DNA from: DASSSQ01 sp963839285 | Lineage (GTDB): Bacteria > Actinomycetota > Thermoleophilia > Gaiellales > Gaiellaceae | Assembly (NCBI GenBank): GCA_963839285.1 | Contig: CAWIUN010000020.1 | Coordinates: 620,001 to 684,000, forward strand | Length of the DNA: 64,000 bases | Direction of reading: 5' to 3' | Shown: piece after piece, positions 39,844-46,269 of the stretch | How positions within the stretch are numbered: the stretch's first letter is position 1 | How the letters are laid out: each line of letters starts with the position of its first letter | Notes under the pieces: model-generated | Databases searched by the model: none | What the model was told of the DNA's origin: nothing | The model's input: only the letters and a program-made list of their open reading frames with translations | Program-made: the position numbers and the translations under genes

Positions 39844-39849
39844 ATTGTA
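39844..39849 (-). promoter_or_regulatory. -10 box of alaS
   Basis: TACAAT on the minus strand, 7 nt before ATG 39836; the closest match in the window to the consensus TATAAT. Confidence 0.55.
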
Positions 39850-39881
39850 CGGGCGCTCCCGCGCGCCTCCCGCCGCTGCGG

Positions 39882-40652
39882 CTACTTGCGGCCGCTGGCC
39901 GTGCCCGAGCCCTCGTCGACCGCGATCTCGGCCCGGATCTTCTCGAGCGAGCGGCGGATCAGACGGGAGACGTGCATCTGCGAGATCCCGACCTGCTGGG
40001 CGATCTGCGACTGGGTCAGGCCCTCGAAGAAGCGCAGGTGCAGGATCGTCCGCTCGCGCTCGTCGAGGACGCGGAAGCCCGGCGCGAGCACGGCGCGGTC
40101 CTCGGAGACCTCGTACTGGTGCTCGATCTCGCCGAGCGTCTCGAGCGGGTCGAGCTCGCCGTCCTCGTCGGAGCCGCCGCCGGTCGAGAGCGACAGGGAC
40201 GAGTAGGCGCGGCCGGACTCGATCGCCTCGAGCACCTCCTCCTCCTCCACGCCCGCCGCCTTCGCGAGCTCGGGGATCGTCGGCGAGCGGGAGAGCTGCA
40301 CGGTCAGCTGCTCGATCAGGCGCGAGAGCTGGACGTTCAGCTCCTGCAGGCCGCGCGGCACCCGCACCGACCAGCCGCGGTCGCGGAAGTGGCGCTTGAT
40401 CTCGCCGATGATGTTCGGCGTCGCGTAGGTCGTCAGCTCGACGCCGCGGTCGAGGTCGAAGCGGTCGATCGCCTTGATCAGGCCGATCGCGCCGATCTGG
40501 ACGAGGTCGTCGAGCTGCTCGCCGCGGTACGAGTAGCGCCGCGCCAGCGAGCGGACGAGCGACATGTACTGCTCGATCAGCTGCTCGCGGGCCGCGAGGT
40601 CGCCGTGCTCGTGGTAGCGGCGGAGGAGCTCCTTGTCGCTGCGGTCGGCCAC
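39882..40652 (-). CDS. RNA polymerase sigma factor, SigB/SigF-like
   Basis: 256 aa. Region 2 is YMSLVRSLARRYSYRGEQLD followed by DLVQIGAIGLIKAIDRFD and TTYATPNIIGEIKRHFRDRG; region 3 is TVQLSRSPTIPELAKAAGVE; region 4 is the helix-turn-helix in RFFEGLTQSQIAQQVGISQM. This is the general-stress/sporulation sigma subgroup that is held by GHKL anti-sigma factors, and such a gene lies immediately upstream. GTG 40652 touches the anti-sigma stop. Confidence 0.94.
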   Translation of the reverse strand: MADRSDKELLRRYHEHGDLAAREQLIEQYMSLVRSLARRYSYRGEQLDDLVQIGAIGLIKAIDRFDLDRGVELTTYATPNIIGEIKRHFRDRGWSVRVPRGLQELNVQLSRLIEQLTVQLSRSPTIPELAKAAGVEEEEVLEAIESGRAYSSLSLSTGGGSDEDGELDPLETLGEIEHQYEVSEDRAVLAPGFRVLDERERTILHLRFFEGLTQSQIAQQVGISQMHVSRLIRRSLEKIRAEIAVDEGSGTASGRK

Positions 40653-41045
40653 TCAGGTCGCCTCCGCCGGCTCGGGCTCCTCGACGGCCTTGCGCAGCAC
40701 GATCCACCGGTCGCCGTCGCGCTCGACGAGGTCGACGTCGTCGACGACGGTCGCGAGCACGCGGCCGAGCGCGGGCGACGCGTCGGCGCGCTCGCGCGCG
40801 AGCGCCTCGTCGAGACGGCCGGGCTCGAACGGGCCGATCGAGGCCTCGATCGCGCCGGGCTCGACCCGCAGCTCGACGGTCACCTCGCCGCCGTCGTCGT
40901 CGAGCAGCTCGTCGAGGGCGAGCTGCAGGTCCTCCAGGCTCTCCAGCGTCAGGTTGCGGCGGAGCGCGAGCCCGCCGAGGACGAGGTGCGCGACGCGGTG
41001 GAACCGCTGCTCACGCGGGATCGTCAGCGTGACGCGGTCGTTCAC
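40653..41045 (-). CDS. Degenerate GHKL (RsbW-like) anti-sigma factor candidate
   Basis: 130 aa, directly before the sigma gene. The fold pattern of RsbW/SpoIIAB is visible (LTIPREQRFHRVAHLVLGGL, SLEDLQLALDELLDDDGGEV, VDLVERDGDRWIVLRKAV). But the N box has Asp where the ATP-binding Asn should be (ELLDD in place of EAVTN), and the glycine box is reduced to PALGRVLATVVDDV. It may therefore hold the sigma factor without kinase activity. GTG 41045 overlaps the DUF948 gene stop. Confidence 0.78.
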   Translation of the reverse strand: MNDRVTLTIPREQRFHRVAHLVLGGLALRRNLTLESLEDLQLALDELLDDDGGEVTVELRVEPGAIEASIGPFEPGRLDEALARERADASPALGRVLATVVDDVDLVERDGDRWIVLRKAVEEPEPAEAT

Positions 41046-41515
41046 GCATCTCCTGCGCCGGTGCGGCGCAGCTCCTCTGCCAGATCCGCCTCCCGGCGCG
41101 CGGCGGCCGTCTTCGCCTCGGCGACGGCGGCGCGCCAGTCGCGGCGGGCCTTCAGCGCCGCCGCGCCGTGCCGGATGCCCGCCGTCCAGCCGGTCGCCTT
41201 CTTGACCGGCGTCGTGACCGCGAAGCTGACCGCGCGCACGGCGGTGTCGACGCTGTCGACCGCGTCGACGGCGCTGTCCGTGACCACGTCGAGCTTGTCC
41301 AGCTGACCGTTCACCCTGTCCACCGACCCTCCCACCTTCGCTAGCACCGGAACGAGCTCCTGTTCCGTTCCCCTGATCAACGAAGAAAGGCGCCCCAGGG
41401 TTTCGCCCAGCCGCAAGAGCATGTAGCCGAGACCGAGCCCGAGCACGACCAGGAAGAAGGCGAGCGCCGCCCAGCCGAGCGCGCTCCACGAAAATGTCGC
41501 AAGTGTCGTCTCCAC
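41042..41515 (-). CDS. DUF948 family membrane-anchored protein
   Basis: 157 aa: one N-terminal membrane helix (LGWAALAFFLVVLGLGLGYM), then a long amphipathic region (LGETLGRLSSLIRGTEQELV, VDRVNGQLDKLDVVTDSAVD) as in DUF948 proteins related to general stress protein YtxG, and a basic C terminus. GTG 41515 has GGAGGGG upstream and a TAAGAT box (41533-41528) that includes the mnmA stop. It lies in line with an anti-sigma and sigma gene, so an envelope-stress link is plausible but unproven. Confidence 0.83.
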   Translation of the reverse strand: METTLATFSWSALGWAALAFFLVVLGLGLGYMLLRLGETLGRLSSLIRGTEQELVPVLAKVGGSVDRVNGQLDKLDVVTDSAVDAVDSVDTAVRAVSFAVTTPVKKATGWTAGIRHGAAALKARRDWRAAVAEAKTAAARREADLAEELRRTGAGDA

Positions 41516-41527
41516 GGCCCCTCCGGG

Positions 41528-41533
41528 ATCTTA
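41528..41533 (-). promoter_or_regulatory. -10 box of the DUF948 - anti-sigma - sigma operon, overlapping the mnmA stop
   Basis: TAAGAT on the minus strand; its first three bases are the TAA stop of mnmA. The gap to GTG 41515 is 12 nt and holds GGAGGGG, so this mRNA would have a short leader. Confidence 0.45.
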
Positions 41534-42791
41534 TTCGGCCTGCGCGGACGTGACGACGCCCGAGCCGACCACCACGTCTCCGTCGTACAGCACGGCCGTC
41601 TGGCCACGTGCGACCGCGTAGACGGGCTGCTCGAGCCGGAGCAGGAATCCGTCCTCGGCGGGCTGCACGCGCGCGGCGACCGCGGGTGAACCGTACCGGA
41701 GCTTGGCGTCCACGTCCGCGACCGCGGCATGCAGGCGCCCGCGCACGGCGACCCGCCGCGCCGCGAGCGACGCGCGCGGGCCGACGACGACGGTGTTCGT
41801 CGCGGGCTCGGTGCGCAGCGCGTAGAGCGGCTCGCCCGCGGCGACGCCGAGCCCGCGCCGCTGGCCGGGCGTGAACCGCCAGAAGCCCGCGTGACGGCCG
41901 AGCTCGGCGCCGCGCTCGTCGACGACGGCACCGGCGCGCGGGGCGAGCCCCTGCCTGGGCAGGAAGTCGCGGTAGTCGGCGCCGGCGAGGAAGCACGCCT
42001 CCTGGCTCTCGCCGCGCCCGGCCGCCGCGAGCCCGGCGCGCGCCGCCTGCCGCCCGCGTCTCGGCCTTCGTCCGGTCGCCGAGCGGGAACCAGAGCCGTT
42101 CGAGCGCCTCGGGAGCGAGCGTCGCGAGCATGTACGACTGGTCCTTGCCGGGGTCGGCCCCGCGGGCGAGCAGCAGCCGGCCGTCGCGCTCGACGATCCG
42201 CGCGTAGTGGCCGGTCGCGAGCCGCGCGGCGCCGATGCGGTCGGCGAAGGCGAGCAGCTCGTCGAACCGGAAGACGCCGTTGCAGCGGCTGCACGGGTTC
42301 GGCGTCTCGCCTCCCGCGTAGCCGCGGACGAACTCCTCGACGACGGTGCGCCGGAACTCCTCGCGCAGGTCGAGCGTGACGTGCGGGAGCCCGAGCGCGT
42401 GGCAGGTCTCGCGCGCCTGGACGACCGCCTCCGGCGAGCAGCAGGCGCGTTCGGCGTCCGGGCCCTGCGGGTCGAGCCAGAGCCTGAGCGTGACGCCGAC
42501 GGCCGCCGGCCCGGCCTCCAGCAGCGCGACGGCGCTGTCGACGCCGCCGCTCATCGCGACCGCGACCCGCTCGGCGGCGGGCTCGGCGGCGACGGCCGGC
42601 CCGAGCGCGTTCGCGAGCGCGTCGGCGGCGAGCGTCTCGCCCGGCACGGCGGCCGCCTCGAGCAGCGTCAGCCCGACGAGCGGCCGCTCGAGCCCCGGCG
42701 CGTCGGCGGCGACGATCCGGCCGTGCTCGACGCCGAGCCGGACGAGCGCCCAGCGGCCGTCGCGGGACGAGTCGCCGACGAGCTCGATCAT
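41531..42791 (-). CDS. mnmA: tRNA-specific 2-thiouridylase with N-terminal extension (frameshifted)
   Basis: Makes 2-thiouridine at tRNA wobble position 34. About 419 aa against the usual 360. The PP-loop AVAMSGGVDSAVALL starts near residue 77, so about 75 residues are extra; they read VRLGVEHGRIVAADAPGLER and LVGLTLLEAAAVPGETLAAD. The catalytic Cys are in ETPNPCSRCNGVFRF and, after a break near 42055 (one extra G), ESQEACFLAG. The C-terminal beta domain ends GVVTSAQAE. ATG 42791 lies 6 nt from TAGCCT, which supports the extended start. Confidence 0.93.
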
Positions 42792-42797
42792 CCGGTC

Positions 42798-42803
42798 AGG
42801 CTA
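42798..42803 (-). promoter_or_regulatory. -10 box of mnmA
   Basis: TAGCCT on the minus strand, 6 nt before ATG 42791 and just beyond the 3' end of the 6S RNA. Confidence 0.5.
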
Positions 42804-42830
42804 GCCGCAACGCGCCCGCTGCCGCGACCG

Positions 42831-43000
42831 AAAAAGGGTGCTCCGACCCCGCCGTCGCTCCCGCGCCCATGTGAACCTGGCAAGCCAGGTGGGTGCCCTG
42901 CGGACGTCGGTCACCGGAGGCGCCTAGCCCGACGCAGGCTCCCTTGTCATGGGTGTTGGTTCTACATCGATGCGCGGGCCCGCGAACGGGGTCGAGCACC
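42831..43000 (-). ncRNA. ssrS: 6S RNA
   Basis: About 170 nt between the DPBB gene and mnmA. The ends pair in a long stem: GGTGCTCGACCCCG at the 5' end with CGGGGTCGGAGCACC at the 3' end, and TTTTT follows (42835-42831). Inside are strings typical of 6S RNA: GTTCGCGGGCCCGC, GTAGAACCAACACCC, GACAAGGGAGCCTGCG, a hairpin ACCTGGC-TT-GCCAGGT and GGTTCACATGGGCGCGG. A TACACT box sits 5 nt before the 5' end. 6S RNA imitates an open promoter and holds housekeeping RNA polymerase. The recognition is from remembered sequence and folding by eye; exact ends are estimates. Confidence 0.85.
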
Positions 43001-43005
43001 GGGCC

Positions 43006-43011
43006 AGTGTA
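43006..43011 (-). promoter_or_regulatory. -10 box of 6S RNA
   Basis: TACACT followed by GGCCC on the minus strand; the predicted start at about 43000 coincides with the first base of the closing stem. Confidence 0.55.
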
Positions 43012-43035
43012 GCCGCCGTCGCGGCCGCGGGCGCC

Positions 43036-43446
43036 TCAGCCGGCGGCGGCGTAGGCCCAGCGGATCCGGCGGACGTCGCGGAGGCCCAGCTTCGCCGCGA
43101 GCGGAGCCGTGACGTCGAACTCGCGCCCGGGCACGAAGGGGCCGCGGTCGATCACCTGCGTCAGCACCCGCGTGCCCTCGAAGGAGAGGTAGATCTTCGC
43201 GCCGCAGGGCAGGACGGGATGCGCGACGCCCTCGGTCTCGGGCCGCAGCACCTGCCCGCAGGCCGTCGTCGTCCCGTAGCCGCCCGGCGCGCGCTCGCCC
43301 GCGAGCGCCGTGTACCAGGTGCCGACCGGCTGCGGCAGCGTCCGCGTCGCGCTCGAGCGGCCCGAGACGATCGCGAGCGAGAGCACGGCGCCGAGCAGCG
43401 CGACGCCGGCGAGCAGGATCTCCCGCTGCGCGAGCCGCCGGGTCAC
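43036..43446 (-). CDS. RlpA-like double-psi beta-barrel (DPBB) protein
   Basis: 136 aa: one N-terminal membrane helix or signal anchor (LLAGVALLGAVLSLAIVSG), then a DPBB domain with GTWYTALAGERAPGGYGTTT, ACGQVL, LPCGAKIYLSFEG and VIDRGPFVPGREFDVT, keeping the conserved Asp of the RlpA barrel. Related proteins bind or cut peptidoglycan outside the membrane. GTG 43446 overlaps the stop of the preceding membrane-protein gene. Confidence 0.87.
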   Translation of the reverse strand: MTRRLAQREILLAGVALLGAVLSLAIVSGRSSATRTLPQPVGTWYTALAGERAPGGYGTTTACGQVLRPETEGVAHPVLPCGAKIYLSFEGTRVLTQVIDRGPFVPGREFDVTAPLAAKLGLRDVRRIRWAYAAAG

Positions 43447-44198
43447 CGGCCGCCGGCGCCGATCAGGTCGCCGAACGACTCCCGCACGAGCGCGTCGAAG
43501 TCGCTCGGCAGGTTTCCGTCCGGATCGGCGAAGTCGCGCAGGTAGACGAGCAGGTAGACGCGCTCCTCGTCCCTGCCGGTGTCGCGGCTCGGCCCGCGCG
43601 CGAGCTGCTCGAGGTTCCAGATGTTCCACTCCTGCGGCACGACCGGGGTCGCCGCGGCGGGCTCGGGATCCGGTTCGGGCTCGAGCTCCGGCGCCGGTTC
43701 GGGTTCCGGTTCGGGCTCGTGGTGCGCGGCAGGCTCCGGCTCGTCGTGCGCGGCAGGCTCCGGCTCCGGCTCGGACGGTGCAGCAGGCTCCAACTCGGGC
43801 TGTGGCTCGGATTCCGGCTCCGGCTCGGGCTCGAGGTTCCGGCTCCGGCTCCGGCTCGCGGCTCGGGTTCGCGGCTCGGAGTCGACCGCGTCGTCGGACT
43901 CGTCCTGCACGCCGGCGTGGGAGGCACCGGCTCGGCGCGCAGCGGCGCCGCGGCGGGCGGCGGCGTCGGCAGCGGCTCCTCCGGCTGGGGCTCCGGCGTC
44001 GCGGCCGGCACACGCGCCGGAGCGGAGAGCCGCCGCGAGACGGCGAGCTCGACCGCGGCGACGAGGACCCAGGCGGCGAACATGACCGCGCCGATCACGA
44101 CCGCGTCCAGGTGCGCGAGCGCGGTCGCGACCGCGACGGCGATCAGGAAGACGGCCCAGCCGCCGAAGCGCACCCACGCGTGGCGGACGAGCCTCATC
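43443..44198 (-). CDS. Two-helix membrane protein with long Glu-Pro tail, copy B (frameshifted)
   Basis: About 251 aa. Two membrane helices (WAVFLIAVAVATALAHLDAV, IGAVMFAAWVLVAAVELAVS) are followed by a Pro-rich linker, a Glu-Pro repeat region and a short globular end (VPQEWNIWNLEQLARG then ERVYLLVYLRDFADPDGNLP). The frame changes near 43925, and again inside the repeats. ATG 44198 overlaps the stop of copy A. The two proteins share the same plan: short N terminus, two helices around a short loop, then an acidic Pro-rich tail. Function unknown; it precedes a DPBB cell-wall protein. Confidence 0.7.
   Translation of the reverse strand, partial: DEARPPRVGALRRLGRLPDRRRGRDRARAPGRGRDRRGHVRRLGPRRRGRARRLAAALRSGACAGRDAGAPAGGAAADAAARRGAAARRAGASHAGVQDESDDAVDSEPRTRAASRSRSRNLEPEPEPESEPQPELEPAAPSEPEPEPAAHDEPEPAAHHEPEPEPEPAPELEPEPDPEPAAATPVVPQEWNIWNLEQLARGPSRDTGRDEERVYLLVYLRDFADPDGNLPSDFDALVRESFGDLIGAGGR
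43661..43870. repeat. Low-complexity Glu-Pro codon repeats
   Basis: Irregular repeats of GGCTCCGGTTCG-like units on the plus strand code, on the minus strand, for repeated Glu-Pro with occasional Ala-His-Asp insertions (PEPEPAAHDEPEPAAH). Such repeats expand and contract easily and are hard to assemble. Confidence 0.8.
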
Positions 44199-45158
44199 CG
44201 CCGCCGTCCCCGTCGGTCGGCTCGATCCGGACGTGCCGCGGCAGCGGCGGCAGCTCGGCGACGGCGACCGGCTCGGTCCGGCGCTGCCAGGGCCAGCGGC
44301 CGACGTCGGGGGCCTCGAACGGGTCGAGCCGGTGGCGGGCGAGGCGCGTCCCCGGGCCGGGCGTCTCCGTCTGGCCGCCTCGGCGCGCTCTCGGGACGGT
44401 CGAGCGTCGGGACGGGCTCGGCGGCGGCGCTCGCGGCGGTCAGCAGCTCCTCCGGCAGCTCCGCCGGCCCGCGGCGCCCGTCTGCCGGCTCCTGCTCGAC
44501 TGCGGCGGGGAGCACGTGCGCGGGGCTCGGCGGCGGCCAGGCGGGCGCAGCCGCGGGGGCCGGCTCGTCCGAGGCGGGCTCCGCCGGGGCGGCGGCCGGC
44601 TCCTCGGCGTCCGCCGGCTCGACCCCGACAGGCTCGGCGGCCTCCGTGCGAGGGCGGGTCGAGCGCGGGCGGCTCCGCCCCGCGAGCTTCCGCCGGGGAC
44701 GGCAGCGCCTCGAGAGGCGGTTCGGCAACCGGCTCCGGGGCCTGCCCGTCGTCGACGGCCGCCGGAAACGGCTCCTCGACGGTGTCGTCGGACGGCGCGG
44801 GCGTCGGCCAGCCGAAGAGCTCCTCCCGCAGCTCGGGCGTCGCGATCCAGGTCGGCGCCTCGGCCGCGCGCGGCTCCGGCCGATCCTGGCGCGGATACCC
44901 GCCGAACGCAGGCAGCTCCTCGCTCGGCGGGCGCGGCGGCAGCGGCTGCCGGGGCACGTAGTAGCGCGGCGGCTGCCCGCTCGTCCAGTGCGGCTCCTCG
45001 CGCCAGGCGGCCCACTCGAGCGCGGCGACGACCGCCCAGGCGACGAGCATGACGAGCACGATCCAGAGCGGGCGCACGTGCGCGACGCCGAGCACCGCCG
45101 CGACCGCGACGAGGAACCCTGCCTCGAGCGCGACCCTCGCCCCGCGACCGTCAGACAC
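44195..45158 (-). CDS. Two-helix membrane protein with Pro/Glu/Ala-rich tail, copy A (frameshifted)
   Basis: About 320 aa. N-terminal helices AGFLVAVAAVLGVAHVRPLW and VLVMLVAWAVVAALEWAAWR, then a long tail with aromatic-proline segments (PPRYYVPRQPLPPRPP, WIATPELREELFGWPT) and acidic Ala-Pro stretches, ending RHRLDPFEAPDVGRWPWQ and a Gly-rich terminus. Frames change near 44650 and 44385. The DxxRPLWIVLVMLVAWAVVAALEW helix pair parallels copy B. It follows the DivIVA-like gene by 16 nt. No known family assigned. Confidence 0.68.
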
Positions 45159-45173
45159 GACGACCGCCGGGAA

Positions 45174-46184
45174 CTAGTGCTCGTCCTCGCTCCGGGGCGC
45201 GTCGCCGTCCTCGGGCGACTGCTCCTCCTCGGAGGGGGACGGCTGCGAGTCCTCGGGCTCCGGTGCGGAGGCCGGAGGCTGCGACACCGGCGGCGGGGCG
45301 AACGGCGGCGACGACTCCGGCTCGGACGCGACGACTCCGGCTCGGCCGGCACCTCCGGCGCGGCGACCGGCTCGTCGGGGACGGAGACGCGGTGCCGCCG
45401 GGGCTGCGGCGCCGGCGACCGCGTCGGCCGGCCGGCGCGGCCTGCCTCCCTGCGCCTCGCTGACCGCGTCCGCGGCCCGGACGATCGCGTCGACCACGTC
45501 TGCCATCGCGTCGGGGCCGAGCCCCGCGGCGGAGAGCAGCTGCTCGGCGCCCTGCTGGGCCCGGTTCATGATCGCCCCGGACTGCTGTCGCGCCCACTCG
45601 AGCGTCTGCTCGACCTCCGCGCGCGCCGAGTTCGTGAGCTCGGTCGCCTGGTGGCGCGACTGCTCGAGCAGCCTGCTCGCGCGCGCCTCGGCCTCCCGCA
45701 TCTCGCCGGTGGCGTCGCGATGCGCGTTCGTCAGCAGGTCGCGGGCCTCGGCCTTGGCCGCGTTCAGGACCTCGGCCCGCTGCCGCTCGGACTCGTCGCG
45801 GTAGCGCTCGACCTCGGCCTCGCGATCCTGCAGCTCGCGCTGGCCGCGCCGGATCTCCTCCTCCGCGCGGCCCATCTGGGCGGCGGAGGCGGCCTGCGCG
45901 TCGCGCTCGAGCGCGTCGGCGAACTCGGCCGCGGCGCGGATCAGGTGCAGGGCGTCCATCCGGACCGCGTGCCCCGTCGGCTCGACGTTGGCCGACTTTC
46001 CCGCGGCCTGCAGCACGCGCAGCTGCGCCTGCAGCTGCAGGGCATGCCGGCGGAAGCTGTCGAACGCGTCCTTGACGCGCTGTGGGTCGAGGCCGCCGCC
46101 CTCGACCTGCGGGATCTCCTCGAGCGACGGCAGCGAGGTCAGCGCAGCCATCTGCGGGGCGCGGCCGGGTTCCTGTGTGGACAT
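45174..46184 (-). CDS. DivIVA-like coiled-coil protein
   Basis: 336 aa, nearly all coiled coil: VKDAFDSFRRHALQLQAQLR near the start, then RELQDREAEVERYRDESERQ, AKAEARDLLTNAHRDATGEM and ARAEVEQTLEWARQQSGAIM, which resemble the C-terminal parts of DivIVA/Wag31 and its relatives. The tail is disordered, Pro/Glu/Ser-rich and acidic. An imperfect tandem 20-bp repeat (about 45325-45365) and nearby frame ambiguity affect the tail. It could organise cell poles or septa with the adjacent membrane and cell-wall genes; inference only. Confidence 0.72.
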   Translation of the reverse strand: MSTQEPGRAPQMAALTSLPSLEEIPQVEGGGLDPQRVKDAFDSFRRHALQLQAQLRVLQAAGKSANVEPTGHAVRMDALHLIRAAAEFADALERDAQAASAAQMGRAEEEIRRGQRELQDREAEVERYRDESERQRAEVLNAAKAEARDLLTNAHRDATGEMREAEARASRLLEQSRHQATELTNSARAEVEQTLEWARQQSGAIMNRAQQGAEQLLSAAGLGPDAMADVVDAIVRAADAVSEAQGGRPRRPADAVAGAAAPAAPRLRPRRAGRRAGGAGRAGVVASEPESSPPFAPPPVSQPPASAPEPEDSQPSPSEEEQSPEDGDAPRSEDEH

Positions 46185-46269
46185 CAGTCTGCTTTCGTGC
46201 GTGCGGTCGTTCGTCCGGCTGGACGGGACACAAGTATGCCCGTGCTATCGGCTGGGAGCCACCCCGGGC

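Noticed and set aside
42792..43035. A T-box or c-di-AMP riboswitch leader for mnmA
   Set aside because: The motifs for these leaders are missing, while end-to-end pairing, a T-run and internal strings fit 6S RNA, and mnmA has its own -10 box after the RNA.
43661..43870. A CRISPR array or satellite repeat
   Set aside because: The repeats are short, irregular, in phase with codons and encode Glu-Pro; there are no spacers and no cas genes.
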